Positions 1 through 8,949 are shown, numbered from the stretch's first letter. The stretch is 64,000 nt of DNA from UBA6109 sp035366835 (GCA_035366835.1 DAOSIS010000001.1:62001-126000); one strand, 5' to 3'. Program-made: numbers and translations. Notes: generated by a model not told the origin, from the sequence alone.

Positions 1-296
1 CGCCGGTCGCCATCCGCATGACGGGAGTCGCGGTGGTCATCGCCTCGTCATTCGCCCGCATCTTCTTCCGCAACGCCATCAACGTGGGGCTTCTTCCCCT
101 GGAGTCGCCCGAGGCGGCGCAGGACATCCGGGACGGCGATCTGCTCGAAATCGACGCGGTCAAGGGAGAGATCCGGAACCTGACCGGGGGCCGGGCCTAC
201 GCCTTCAAGCCGCTCCCCGCCTTCCTGCAGGAGATGCTGGCCGGCGGAGGACTGGCGAGATATGTCCAGAGACGTTTGGGGATAACAGACTGTTGA
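1..296 (+). CDS. leuD: Isopropylmalate/homoaconitate-type dehydratase small subunit, 3' part
   Basis: The gene begins before the window; the frame is open from base 3. The visible C-terminal part (about 97 residues) has the small-subunit swivel-domain signature VVIASSFARIFFRNAINVGL. This subunit partners a 4Fe-4S LeuC-type large subunit to isomerise isopropylmalate in leucine synthesis, or homologous tricarboxylates in related pathways. The large subunit would lie upstream, outside the window, so LeuD cannot be told apart from a homoaconitase or citramalate-type small subunit. The stop codon lies inside the left arm of the palindromic repeat that starts at 290, so the repeat supplies the last codons of the gene. 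Confidence 0.85.
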   Translation, partial: PVAIRMTGVAVVIASSFARIFFRNAINVGLLPLESPEAAQDIRDGDLLEIDAVKGEIRNLTGGRAYAFKPLPAFLQEMLAGGGLARYVQRRLGITDC

Positions 297-404
297 AAAA
301 TACCCGTCTGCTTCGTTTCCCTCATCCTTCGCCGTTCGACGTACATCCCAGTACGCCTCACGGCTCAGGATTTCGGGACCTCGCATCCGGGCATTTTTGA
401 ACAG
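290..404. repeat. Imperfect palindromic intergenic repeat, 115 bases
   Basis: The outer arms CTGTTGAAAAATACCCG (290-306) and CGGGCATTTTTGAACAG (388-404) are complementary at 15 of 17 positions. The centre CGTAC-ATCCCA-GTACG (340-355) has the same axis of symmetry. Intermediate blocks such as ATCCT and AGGAT also pair, so the whole element can fold as one long hairpin. I recall similar elements that begin GTTGAAAAA and end TTTTTGAACA between genes in deltaproteobacterial genomes. That link is from memory and was not checked. No second copy was found in the window. Confidence 0.75.
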
Positions 405-452
405 CCTGAGCGGCAGTGAAGTGAATTCAGGGACTTGACGGCGAGGCACGGC

Positions 453-1724
453 ATGCAGAGCATTTCTTTTCCATTCGGGGAACACTTTCTCGATCTGAAC
501 CTGGAGCAGGAGGCGGACGTCCTCCTGCCCGAGATGATTCCGGCCGCACCGGATGCGCTGGCGGCGGCCCGCCGGGCCCTGGCCCAGCCCATCGGCTGCG
601 AGCGCCTCTCCGTCCTCGCGCGGGGAAGGACGTCCGTCGCCGTGGTCATCAACGACATCACCCGCCCGGCGCCGACGGAGCTCCTCCTGACCGCCCTGGT
701 GGAAGAACTGGCCGAAGCCGGCGTCGGAACGGACCGGATCACCGCCATCGTCGCAACGGGAAATCACGAGCCGCCCACCGAAGCCGATCTGCTCAAGATG
801 ATGGGCCGGTGGCGCTCGCGGCTCCGCGTCATCTCCCACGACTGCCAGGATCAGGACATGCTGACCTACGTCGGGACGACGAACAGGGGCCTGCCCGTCC
901 ACGTCAACCGGCATTACGCAGAGGCCTCCCTGAAGATCCTGACGGGCATCGTCGCCCCGCACCAGTCGGCGGGATTCGGCGGCGGCAGGAAGTCCGTCGT
1001 GCCGGGGATCGCGGGCCTGGCAACCCTCAAGGCCCATCATTCCTACCCCATCCGCCCCTCGGGCCCGGTGCTCGGGATCATCCGGGGCAATGCCTTCCAC
1101 GAGGAGGCGGTCGCGGCGGCCCGCCTGGCCGGCGCGGACTTCATCGTCAACGCGGTGAAGAACTACCGGGGCGAGATCGTCGAAGTCGTGGCGGGCGAAC
1201 TCGAAAAGGCGCATCTGCACGGCGTCGGGATCTGCGAGAAGGCGTGGGTGCGGCGGGTGCCGAAGGCCTGCGACGTCGCGTTCGTCAGCCCCGGACGCTA
1301 TCCGAAGGACATCGACCTGCACCAGGCGCAGAAGGGCCTCGTCGTCGCGGAACAGGTGACGCGGCCCGGCGGCACGATCGTTCTCATCGCCGAGTGCCGG
1401 AACGGCATCGGCAAGTTCGGCAAGGTGCTGAAGGAGGCGCGGAGCGTGGACCAGGTCATCGAGGACTTCAATCGTCAGGGCTTCTCCGCGGACAACAGCT
1501 CCAAGGCATACCTCTTCGCCAGGTGCTGCAAGGACCACCGCGTCTTCGTCGTCTCCTCGGGCCTCGACCCCGCCGAACTTGCGCAGATGTTCATGACGGG
1601 ATTCCGGTCGCTCCCGGAGGCCGCGGAGCGCGCCCTCGCGCCCTACGACCGTCCCTCCATCCTCTGCATCCCCTACGCCGGCGACGTCATCCCCATCCTC
1701 GACGACCGCGGAACGGCGCGCTGA
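453..1724 (+). CDS. LarA-like nickel-pincer lactate racemase family protein (DUF2088)
   Basis: This is a 423-residue protein of the LarA family, whose characterised member racemises lactate with a nickel-pincer nucleotide cofactor. The family motifs are present in order: NDITRP (about 67-72), TGNHEP with His105, then His170, GGGRKS with Lys180, and His195/His196. Their spacing matches His108, His174, Lys184 and His200 of the Lactobacillus enzyme. ATG at 453 is preceded by GGCGAGG. An in-frame TTG at 435 would add six residues. No LarB, LarC or LarE cofactor genes are next to it. Many family members act on other 2-hydroxy acids, so the substrate is open. It may share a transcript with leuD. 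Confidence 0.8.
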   Translation: MQSISFPFGEHFLDLNLEQEADVLLPEMIPAAPDALAAARRALAQPIGCERLSVLARGRTSVAVVINDITRPAPTELLLTALVEELAEAGVGTDRITAIVATGNHEPPTEADLLKMMGRWRSRLRVISHDCQDQDMLTYVGTTNRGLPVHVNRHYAEASLKILTGIVAPHQSAGFGGGRKSVVPGIAGLATLKAHHSYPIRPSGPVLGIIRGNAFHEEAVAAARLAGADFIVNAVKNYRGEIVEVVAGELEKAHLHGVGICEKAWVRRVPKACDVAFVSPGRYPKDIDLHQAQKGLVVAEQVTRPGGTIVLIAECRNGIGKFGKVLKEARSVDQVIEDFNRQGFSADNSSKAYLFARCCKDHRVFVVSSGLDPAELAQMFMTGFRSLPEAAERALAPYDRPSILCIPYAGDVIPILDDRGTAR

Positions 1725-1777
1725 AGGCGATCCCCGGATTTCTCCTCCGCAGATCCGGCAGCCCGGGGGCTTCGTCC

Positions 1778-3124
1778 CTATGACCTGCGCCGCGGGCTGC
1801 TCAGGAAGAGCCACACGAGACCGATCGCGGCGGCCAGGGCGGACGAGAGAAGGATGCCGACCTTGGCCTCCTCCCGGAGCAGCGGGTTCTCGTGGAAGGC
1901 GAGTTCGCTGATGAACAGCGACATCGTGAAGCCGATGCCGCCCAGCCAGGCGATGCCGCAGAACTGCCTCCAGCCGACCCCGCTGGGCAGTTGGGCGATG
2001 CCCGTCCACGCCGCAAGCCAGGCCGCCCCCGAGATCCCCAGAAACTTCCCCAGGACGAGGCCCAGGACGACACCGAGCGTGACGGGATGGGCCAGGACCT
2101 CGCCGACGCGAATCTCCGCGAAATCGACGCCGGCGTTCGCGAAGGCGAACAGGGGGATGATGAAGAAGGTTACCCCGTTCCCGATGGCGTGCTCCATGAG
2201 CTGTTGCGGCGATTGCACGGCCTTCGCCACGGACTCCACGTTCTGGGCGATGACGGACATGCGCGGATCGCTGAGGGGGTGATCCTGCATTTCAGGCCCG
2301 GTTGCTTCCGCGTGGAGCGCCCCCTGAAGCTTCGTGAGGCAGAAATCGAACTGGCCGGGGGAGAAAACGGGACGGGCGGGGATGGTAAAGGCGAGGAGGA
2401 CGCCGGCGATCGTCGCGTGGATGCCTGATCTGAGCAAGGCGACCCAGAGCAGGACGCCCAGGATCCCGTAGGGCAGGGACCGCCGGACGCCGCCCCGGTT
2501 CAGCAGGATCAGGAGCGCCAGAAGTACGGCGGCGGCGCCCAGGGCCAACCCGTCCAGCGAGGTCGTATAGAAGAAAGCGATGACCAGGACGGCGCCGATG
2601 TCGTCGGCAATGGCCAGCGCCGTAAGAAAGACGATCAGGCTGCGCGGAATGCGCCAGGACAGGAGGACCAGGATCCCGACGGCAAAGGCGATGTCCGTCG
2701 CCATGGGGATGCCCCAGCCCGCAGCCGCGGGACCGGAAGGATTCAGCAGGACATAGATGACGCCCGGGACGATCATGCCGCCGAGCGCCCCTGCAACGGG
2801 GAGGATCGCATCTTTCGGTGACGACAGCTCCCCCACCATGACCTCGCGCTTGAGTTCGAGGCCGACGAGGAGGAAGAAGAACGTCATGAGGCCGTCGTTG
2901 ATCCAGTGCCGCAGCGGCATTTCGAGAAAACGGCCGCCGAATTCCAGGCGAAAGGGCTGGTCCCAGAACTGCCGGAAGAAGGCCCCCCAAGGGGAATTGG
3001 CAAGGACAAGCGTCAGGACGGTCGCAACCATGAGGACGACGCCTCCGGCAGTGGTCTGACGGAGGAATCTCTCGAAGGGGCTGAGGATCTTCTCGAAAAG
3101 GGGTTCGAGGGGGTATCGCCGCAT
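1778..3124 (-). CDS. nhaA: Na+/H+ antiporter NhaA
   Basis: This is an inner-membrane antiporter of about 448 residues with many hydrophobic helices. It extrudes Na+ in exchange for protons for pH and sodium homeostasis. The transport-site motif LAIADDIGAVLVIAFFYT carries the two adjacent aspartates of the NhaA family, and GLELKREVMVGELS follows helix II. The frame is open further upstream to 3211, but ATG at 3124 has a strong ribosome site (GAAGGAGGAGG seven bases ahead or less), so I use it. It converges with the racemase-like gene and lies downstream of the spy-like gene, separated from it by a terminator. Confidence 0.93.
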   Translation of the reverse strand: MRRYPLEPLFEKILSPFERFLRQTTAGGVVLMVATVLTLVLANSPWGAFFRQFWDQPFRLEFGGRFLEMPLRHWINDGLMTFFFLLVGLELKREVMVGELSSPKDAILPVAGALGGMIVPGVIYVLLNPSGPAAAGWGIPMATDIAFAVGILVLLSWRIPRSLIVFLTALAIADDIGAVLVIAFFYTTSLDGLALGAAAVLLALLILLNRGGVRRSLPYGILGVLLWVALLRSGIHATIAGVLLAFTIPARPVFSPGQFDFCLTKLQGALHAEATGPEMQDHPLSDPRMSVIAQNVESVAKAVQSPQQLMEHAIGNGVTFFIIPLFAFANAGVDFAEIRVGEVLAHPVTLGVVLGLVLGKFLGISGAAWLAAWTGIAQLPSGVGWRQFCGIAWLGGIGFTMSLFISELAFHENPLLREEAKVGILLSSALAAAIGLVWLFLSSPRRRS

Positions 3125-3254
3125 GGCCTCCTCCTTCGCATCCTGTCCGCGGACGACGGGAATGACCTCCTCTTGAGAGCCGGCCGTCCCGCTGCGTTGA
3201 GACTTCATCATAGCACACCCCGGACGGTTCGCAACGCAAGGCCGCAGAAGGAGG

Positions 3255-3292
3255 AAAAAAAGAGGCCGGGGATCGGAAGAGATTCCCCGGCC
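3255..3292 (-). terminator. Intrinsic terminator after the Spy/ZraP-like gene
   Basis: The stem GGCCGGGGA (3264-3272) pairs perfectly with TCCCCGGCC (3284-3292). Read on the minus strand, it is followed by CTCTTTTTTT (3263 back to 3255). It sits 26 bases after the stop of the Spy/ZraP-like gene and ahead of nhaA, so nhaA probably has its own promoter. Confidence 0.88.
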
Positions 3293-3317
3293 GGAGAAAG
3301 GAGGAAGGTTGTGAAGT

Positions 3318-3839
3318 TTACCAGTTGCCTCTCATGCCGCGTCCCGGACACCCGTCCGGTCCGAAACCACTGCCGCCGCCCCAGCTGTGATGCTGACCGC
3401 GGCCCATGCCTCTTCCCGTGAAGGCGGTCTTGACCTTGTCCTTCTGCTCGGGGGTCAGCAGGTTGTAGATCGCCAGACGCATCGTCGTCGCCTTGTCCTG
3501 AAGCTGGCCGCGCACATCGCGGAGTTCCTTCTGGAGGGCCAGGATCTTCTCCTGGTCGGGATTCTTCTCCAGCCACAGGAGGCGGAGGTCGCCGCGCTTG
3601 CTGAACATCTTGTCCTGAAGAGGTTTGATGTCCTTCAGATGCTGCTCGCGCAGTTCCTTGATCCTGGCCGTCTGTTCGGCCGAAAGCCCCAGTTTCTCCG
3701 CTGACCGAAGGGGATCGCTGCCGAGGCAGGCCCCGCCGGCGCAGGCCCCTCTGCCGCCGCCGGGACCGTAGGCAAAGGCCGAAGCAGCGACGAGGACTAC
3801 GAAGATTGCCGCTGTAAAAATCGTTGTGAACTTCTTCAT
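3318..3839 (-). CDS. Spy/CpxP/ZraP-family periplasmic stress protein
   Basis: The protein has 173 residues. A signal peptide (MKKFTTIFTAAIFVVLVAAS, cut near ASAFA) sends it to the periplasm. The mature part has a GxG/Cys-rich start, a long helical region with the LTPEQKDK motif of the LTXXQ family, and a Gly/His-rich tail with GRGMGRG repeats. E. coli ZraP, a zinc-binding chaperone, has the same plan. The gene is divergent from the sensor kinase and carries a consensus sigma-54 promoter, so the three genes form a ZraPSR-like module. AAGGAG precedes the ATG. The signal sensed (zinc, copper or envelope damage) cannot be read from sequence. Confidence 0.85.
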   Translation of the reverse strand: MKKFTTIFTAAIFVVLVAASAFAYGPGGGRGACAGGACLGSDPLRSAEKLGLSAEQTARIKELREQHLKDIKPLQDKMFSKRGDLRLLWLEKNPDQEKILALQKELRDVRGQLQDKATTMRLAIYNLLTPEQKDKVKTAFTGRGMGRGQHHSWGGGSGFGPDGCPGRGMRGNW

Positions 3840-3884
3840 GTCTCATGCTCCTTGGGAATTATTTTTGCTCTTTGCCTCTGAGAG

Positions 3885-3901
3885 AGCAAAGCCCGTGCCA
3901 A
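3885..3901 (-). promoter_or_regulatory. Sigma-54 promoter of the Spy/ZraP-like gene
   Basis: On the minus strand the site reads TTGGCACGGGCTTTGCT. It matches the YTGGCACG-N4-TTGCW consensus at every fixed position, with exactly ten bases between GG and GC. The start codon lies 46 bases downstream, giving a predicted leader of about 35 bases. The NtrC-type regulator encoded at 5814-7175 is the obvious activator. Confidence 0.93.
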
Positions 3902-3996
3902 AGGGCGTTGTTTGTGTAACACATTGTCATGATATGTGAATTTCTGAATGATCGGCGAGAAACGGCCCCCATCTTCTTCACGGCGCAAGAAAGAAT

Positions 3997-4011
3997 GGAT
4001 ATCAAATATCC
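3997..4011. promoter_or_regulatory. Candidate enhancer site for the ZraR-like regulator
   Basis: GGATAT-CAA-ATATCC is a perfect 6-base inverted repeat about 100 bases upstream of the sigma-54 promoter. Two more half-sites, GTATCC, lie at 4019-4024 and 4038-4043. The position suits an upstream activating sequence serving the spy-like gene, and it also lies just before the kinase gene. Binding is inferred only. Confidence 0.55.
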
Positions 4012-4056
4012 GATTGTGGTATCCAAACGACTACTAAGTATCCATATGAGAGAGTT

Positions 4057-5817
4057 ATGACGGAGAAGGAAGGACCTCTTCGCAAGAAAAGATTCCTGGC
4101 AGGCGTCTCCCCCTGGCTCATCCTCGGGGCGGCGGCTGTGCTCCTGCCGCTTTTCGTCTTCATCGCCCTCGAAGACATCGGCAGGCAGCGCGAGCAGACG
4201 ACGAAACTCCTCGTCGAGAAGGGGGCGGCGCTGATCCGTTCTTTCGAAGCCGGCGCCCGGACGGGACTGGGGATGGACTGGGGCCTCTTTCAGCTCCAGA
4301 AGCTCCTCATGGAAACCTCCCAGCAGCCTGGCATCGACTATTTCATCGTCACCGACGACCGCGGCCGGATTCTCGCCGACAGCGACCCCTCGATGATCGG
4401 CGAGATCTACGGGACGGAGCTCGACCTCGAGAAGATCGCCGCCGAGGATCGTCCGCAGTGGCGCCAGATTCCCAACCCGGGCGAGGCCGACACCTTCGAG
4501 GTGTACCGCCGCTTCGCGCCGGGCGCCGCCGTGCCCCCGGACTTCCACCGCCGCGGCCCTCCGGGGTTCTGGCCTTCTCCGCCCATGGAACCGCCGGCCC
4601 CGCCGCGGGGCCTCGTCATCTTCGTCGGCCTGGACATGGGACCCATCGAGGCCGCCCGGAAGAAGGACCTGGAGCACAGCCTCTGGATGGCCGCGATCCT
4701 CCTCCTCATCGGATTCTCCGGCGTCGTCTCCCTGTACCTCGCCGCCGGCTACCGCGCGGCCCGCTCGAGCCTCTCCCGTGTCCGCGCCTTTTCCGACAGT
4801 CTCGTCCGGCACATGCCGATCGGCCTTGTCGTGGTGGACGATGCGGGGCGGATCGGCTCCTGCAACGACCAGGCCGAGGCGATCCTCGGCTGCTCCTCCG
4901 GCGGGGCCATGGGAGAACCGGCTGCCGAGCGCCTTCCCGCCGCATTCCTCGAACTGATCGGGAAACTCACGGACCGCCAGGCGGTGATCGAGAAGGAGGC
5001 AAACGTCCGGATCGGCGGAAAGACGATCCCGATGGAGATCATCGCCGCCACCCTGAGGGAGGACAAGGGGGATTCGCAGGGCAAGATCGTCCTCTTCCGC
5101 GACACCTCGGAAGTCCGCCGCCTCCAGGAGGAGGTCGAGAGGACCCGCCGCCTGGCATCCCTGGGGAGCCTCGCGGCCGGCGTCGCCCATGAAATCCGCA
5201 ACCCCTTGAGCTCGATCAAGGGATTCGCCATCTACTTCAAGGAGCGATACCGCCAGAACGCCGAGGACGGACAGATCGCCGACGTCATGGTCAAGGAGGT
5301 GGAGCGCCTGAACCGAGTCATCGGACAGCTGCTGGAGTTTTCCCGTCCCGTGAGCGTGCAGCGCCGGGACGCGGCCCTGCCCGATCTTGTCCGCCACGCC
5401 CTGAAGGTGATCGAACCCGACGCCGCAAAGGCCGGCGTCGAGATCCGGACCGAATTCGCGCCCGGCCTGCCGACGGTCCGGATCGATCCCGACCGGTTTC
5501 ACCAGGTCCTCCTGAATCTGCTCCTCAACGCCATCCAGGCCATGGAGGGCGGCGGCACGCTGACCCTGTCCGTCGCACCGGACGGCGACGGCCGCATGCG
5601 CATCGCCGTCTCCGACACAGGCAAGGGGATCGCCCCCGAAAACCTCGACCGCATCTTCGATCCCTACTTCACGACCCGGCCCGCAGGGACGGGCCTGGGC
5701 ATGGCCATCGTGCAGAGGATCGTCGAGGCGCACGGCGGAGAAATCCGCGTGGAGAGCACGCCCGGCAGGGGAACGACGGTGCTCGTCTTTCTGCCGCCGC
5801 GAGAAAGGACTCTATGA
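4057..5817 (+). CDS. ZraS-like membrane sensor histidine kinase
   Basis: This 586-residue inner-membrane kinase has a first membrane segment at about 18-36, a periplasmic sensor of roughly 170 residues, a second segment near 208-228, and a PAS domain beginning at MPIGLVVVDDAGRI. The HisKA motif AAGVAHEIRNPLSSIKG contains the phospho-acceptor His378. The HATPase has N box NLLLNAIQAM, DTGKGIAPEN and TGLGMAIVQR. It would autophosphorylate and pass phosphate to the regulator that overlaps its stop codon (ATGA). The periplasmic loop is rich in Pro and Pro-Pro pairs and may hold the ligand site. Its arrangement with the divergent Spy-like gene parallels ZraS. Confidence 0.9.
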   Translation: MTEKEGPLRKKRFLAGVSPWLILGAAAVLLPLFVFIALEDIGRQREQTTKLLVEKGAALIRSFEAGARTGLGMDWGLFQLQKLLMETSQQPGIDYFIVTDDRGRILADSDPSMIGEIYGTELDLEKIAAEDRPQWRQIPNPGEADTFEVYRRFAPGAAVPPDFHRRGPPGFWPSPPMEPPAPPRGLVIFVGLDMGPIEAARKKDLEHSLWMAAILLLIGFSGVVSLYLAAGYRAARSSLSRVRAFSDSLVRHMPIGLVVVDDAGRIGSCNDQAEAILGCSSGGAMGEPAAERLPAAFLELIGKLTDRQAVIEKEANVRIGGKTIPMEIIAATLREDKGDSQGKIVLFRDTSEVRRLQEEVERTRRLASLGSLAAGVAHEIRNPLSSIKGFAIYFKERYRQNAEDGQIADVMVKEVERLNRVIGQLLEFSRPVSVQRRDAALPDLVRHALKVIEPDAAKAGVEIRTEFAPGLPTVRIDPDRFHQVLLNLLLNAIQAMEGGGTLTLSVAPDGDGRMRIAVSDTGKGIAPENLDRIFDPYFTTRPAGTGLGMAIVQRIVEAHGGEIRVESTPGRGTTVLVFLPPRERTL

Positions 5818-7175
5818 AAGGGAAAAAATCGATCCTCGTCGTCGACGACGACGTCGCCCACCGCACGATGCTGCGGGCGCTGCTTTCCGGCTGGGGCTAC
5901 GATATCCGCGAGGCGGACAGCGGGGAGGCGGCCGTCGGGGCCGTGAAGGACGGGCCGTTCGACCTCATCCTCATGGATGTCCGGATGATCCGGATGTCGG
6001 GCATCGAGGCCATGGCCGGCATCAAGGCCCTGAATCCGGCCATCCCCGTGATCATCATGACGGCCTACGCATCCGTCGAAACCGCGGTCGACGCCCTCAA
6101 GAAGGGGGCCTACGATTACCTCACGAAACCGCTCGATTTCGACGAGCTGCATCTGGCGATCGAGCGCGCCATGGACCACCTGAATCTCCGCGAGGAGAAC
6201 CGCCGTCTCCGGGAAAGCCTCGGCGTGCGCTTCGACCGCCGCAATCTCATCGCCCGGTCGGCCGCCATGGAGCGCCTCCTCGACACCGTCGCCCAGGTGG
6301 CCCCCTCGGAGGCAACGGTGCTCATCACCGGCGAATCCGGCACGGGCAAGGAGATGATCGCCGGGGCGATCCACTTCAACAGCTTCCGCAAAGAGGGACC
6401 GTTCATCAAGATCAACTGCGCCGCCATTACGGAGACGCTGCTGGAATCCGAACTCTTCGGCCACGAAAAGGGCGCCTTCACGGGCGCCGACCGCCGCAAG
6501 GAGGGCAAGTTCCGCCAGGCCGAGGGGGGGACGATCTTCCTGGACGAGGTGAGCGAAATGTCGCTCGCCATGCAGGTGAAGCTCCTCCGGGTGATTCAGG
6601 AACGTGAGGTCGTCCGGGTCGGCGGCGACGAGGCGATCCGCATCGACGTCCGCGTCATCGCGGCCACGAACCGCGATCTTCCCGGCGAGGTCGCCGCCGG
6701 CAGGTTCCGCGAGGACCTCTTCTACCGCCTCAACGTCGTGACGCTGCACATCCCTCCCCTGCGCGAGCGCCCCGAGGACATCCCGCTGATCGCGCAGCAC
6801 TACCTCGCGCTCTTCGCCGAGCGGAACCGGAAGAAGATCCGGGGTTTCTCCCCTCAGGCGATGGACCGCCTCCTCCGCCACCCCTGGCCCGGGAACGTCC
6901 GCGAACTGATGAACGCCGTCGAGCGCGGCGTGGTCCTCTCCCGCTCCGAATACCTGGGGGAAGAGGAGCTTGCGCTCGTCCTGCCGCAAAAGCCGCCGGC
7001 CGGCGATTCCGCCGCCGAAGCCGCTGCGGGCGATACGGTGCTGGAAGAGGTGGAAAAGGCGACGATCCTGAAGACGCTCGCCGCCGCGGGCGGGAACAAG
7101 AGCGAAGCGGCGCGGCGCCTCGGGATCACGCGCCGCACGCTCCACCTGAAGCTCCGCAAATACGGGATGATGTAG
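5814..7175 (+). CDS. ZraR-like sigma-54 activating response regulator
   Basis: This 453-residue NtrC-type regulator has three parts. The receiver domain has Asp55 as phosphorylation site in LILMDVRM. The AAA+ domain has Walker A GESGTGKE (from 173) and the sigma-54-contacting loop GAFTGA (220-225). The Fis-type helix-turn-helix at the C-terminus ends NKSEAARRLGITRRTLHLKL. Phosphorylated by the kinase, it should remodel sigma-54 polymerase at the promoter at 3885-3901. It overlaps the kinase stop by four bases, so the two are translationally coupled. The transcript meets ilvD head-on; the only strong terminator between them is oriented for ilvD. Confidence 0.92.
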   Translation: MKGKKSILVVDDDVAHRTMLRALLSGWGYDIREADSGEAAVGAVKDGPFDLILMDVRMIRMSGIEAMAGIKALNPAIPVIIMTAYASVETAVDALKKGAYDYLTKPLDFDELHLAIERAMDHLNLREENRRLRESLGVRFDRRNLIARSAAMERLLDTVAQVAPSEATVLITGESGTGKEMIAGAIHFNSFRKEGPFIKINCAAITETLLESELFGHEKGAFTGADRRKEGKFRQAEGGTIFLDEVSEMSLAMQVKLLRVIQEREVVRVGGDEAIRIDVRVIAATNRDLPGEVAAGRFREDLFYRLNVVTLHIPPLRERPEDIPLIAQHYLALFAERNRKKIRGFSPQAMDRLLRHPWPGNVRELMNAVERGVVLSRSEYLGEEELALVLPQKPPAGDSAAEAAAGDTVLEEVEKATILKTLAAAGGNKSEAARRLGITRRTLHLKLRKYGMM

Positions 7176-7223
7176 AAAGGACGATCGGCCTTTCTGTCCC
7201 CGCCTGTCCTGCCTGTCGGGGCC

Positions 7224-7268
7224 GTCGAAAAAAGAAGGCGGCGCTTCCCCCTGCGGGGAAGCGCCGCC
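7224..7268 (-). terminator. Intrinsic terminator of ilvD
   Basis: A perfect 14-base stem, GGCGGCGCTTCCCC (7237-7250) with GGGGAAGCGCCGCC (7255-7268), has a four-base loop. On the minus strand it is followed by TTCTTTTTTC. It begins 22 bases after the ilvD stop and may also stop plus-strand transcripts from the regulator gene through its stem. Confidence 0.92.
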
Positions 7269-7290
7269 TGAACCGCGTTCAGCGGACCGG

Positions 7291-8949
7291 TCAGTCCTCG
7301 AAGGTCGCGCCGGTGTTGGCGGACTGGACGAGCCGCGCGTAGCGTCGGAGGTAGCCTTTCAGTTCGCGCTTCTGGGGCTTCCAAGCCGCGAGGCGCTTCT
7401 TCAGCTCCGCTTCCGGAAGCAGCACGTTCAGACGCCGGTTCGGGATATCGATGTCGATCACGTCCCCGTCGCGGACGACGCCGATCGGACCGCCCTCGGC
7501 GGCCTCCGGCGAGATGTGGCCGATGGCGGCGCCCCGGCTTCCGCCGGAGAACCGACCGTCCGTCAGCAGGGCCACGTCGCGGTCCCGCCCGATCCCGGCG
7601 ATGGCGGACGTCGGTCCCAGCATCTCCCGCATGCCCGGGCCGCCCTTCGGCCCTTCATAGCGGATGACCACCACATCCCCCTTCCTGATCTTGCCGTCGA
7701 GGATCGCCCGGATGCCTTTTTCCTCGGAATCGAAGACGCGCGCCGGCCCCTTGTGCTTCAGCATCGCCTCGTCGACGGCGGACTTCTTCACCACGGCCCC
7801 GCCGGGCGCGAGGTTGCCGAAGAGGACCGACAGGCCGCCCGTCGCATGGTACGGCCTCTCCAGGGGACGGATCACGTTCGGGTCGAGGACCTTCTTTCCC
7901 TTGATGTTCTTCCTCACGCTCTGGCCGGTGACGGTCAGGACGTTCGTGGCGATCATGTTCTTCCGGGCCAGCTCGGCCATGAGCGCGGGGATGCCGCCCG
8001 CTGCATCGAGGTCCTGCAGGTGGTGGGGACCGCCGGGCGACATGCTGCACAGGTGCGGCGTCCGGTCGCTGATCTTGTTGAAGAGCTCGAAGGGCAGCTT
8101 CAGGCCCGCTTCCCTGGCGATGGCCGGGAGATGGAGCGAGGTGTTCGTCGAGCCGCCGAAGGCCATGTCCACGGTGATGGCGTTTTCGAAGGCCTTCTTG
8201 GTCATGATCTGGGAGGGCCGCAGGTTCAGCTTCACCAGGTTCATGATCTGCATCCCGGTCTCCTTGGCGAGGCGGACACGCGCCGCGTGGACCGCGGGAA
8301 TCGTCCCGTTGTAGGGAAGCGCCAGTCCCAGCGCCTCGGCGAGGCAGTTCATCGAGTTGGCCGTGAACATGCCCGAGCAGGATCCGGCGCCCGGGCAGGC
8401 GCAGCCTTCCAGTTCACAGAGTTCCTCCGGTGACATCGCGCCCGTCTTGACCTTGCCCACGGCCTCGAACACGGTGATGAGATCGACGTCGCGGCCGCGG
8501 TTCTCGAAGGAAAGCATGGGCCCGCCGCTGATCAGGATGGAGGGGATGTCGAGCCTGGCCATGGCCATCATCATGCCGGGGATGATCTTGTCGCAATTGG
8601 GAATCATGACCATGCCGTCGAAGGGATAGGCCATGCCCATGGACTCGACGGAATCGGCCACGAGTTCGCGCGAACTCAGGGAGTACTTCATGCCCTCGTG
8701 CCCCATGACGATGCCGTCGCAGATCCCGATCGTGCTGAACTCCAGCGGCGTGCCTCCAGCCATGCGGATGCCGGCCTTGACCGCCTCGGCGATCGTGTGC
8801 AGGTGGATGTGGCCCGGAATGACTTCGTTGGCCGAATTCGCGATGCCGATCATCGGCCGGTCGATTTCCCTGTCCGTCAGCCCGAGGGCCTTGAAGAGCG
8901 AGCGGTGCGGCGCCCTTTCCAACCCCTTTTTCATCATGTCCGAACGCAT
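7291..8949 (-). CDS. ilvD: Dihydroxy-acid dehydratase
   Basis: The 552-residue protein matches IlvD along its whole length. This cytoplasmic Fe-S enzyme dehydrates 2,3-dihydroxy acids to 2-oxo acids in valine, isoleucine and pantothenate synthesis. Visible family motifs are IGIANSANEVIPGHIHL, PNCDKIIPGM, the cysteine block CACPGAGSCSGMFTANSM, and TDGRFSGG near the C-terminus. AAGGAGGG lies seven bases before the ATG. It stands alone, divergent from the AEC carrier and closed by its own terminator. Confidence 0.96.
   Translation of the reverse strand: MRSDMMKKGLERAPHRSLFKALGLTDREIDRPMIGIANSANEVIPGHIHLHTIAEAVKAGIRMAGGTPLEFSTIGICDGIVMGHEGMKYSLSSRELVADSVESMGMAYPFDGMVMIPNCDKIIPGMMMAMARLDIPSILISGGPMLSFENRGRDVDLITVFEAVGKVKTGAMSPEELCELEGCACPGAGSCSGMFTANSMNCLAEALGLALPYNGTIPAVHAARVRLAKETGMQIMNLVKLNLRPSQIMTKKAFENAITVDMAFGGSTNTSLHLPAIAREAGLKLPFELFNKISDRTPHLCSMSPGGPHHLQDLDAAGGIPALMAELARKNMIATNVLTVTGQSVRKNIKGKKVLDPNVIRPLERPYHATGGLSVLFGNLAPGGAVVKKSAVDEAMLKHKGPARVFDSEEKGIRAILDGKIRKGDVVVIRYEGPKGGPGMREMLGPTSAIAGIGRDRDVALLTDGRFSGGSRGAAIGHISPEAAEGGPIGVVRDGDVIDIDIPNRRLNVLLPEAELKKRLAAWKPQKRELKGYLRRYARLVQSANTGATFED

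Noticed and set aside
3852..3869. Possible plus-strand sigma-54 site for the kinase gene
   Set aside because: GG and GC can be spaced by ten, but the flanking bases do not match TGGCAC or TTGCW well enough, and the site is nearly 190 bases before the gene.
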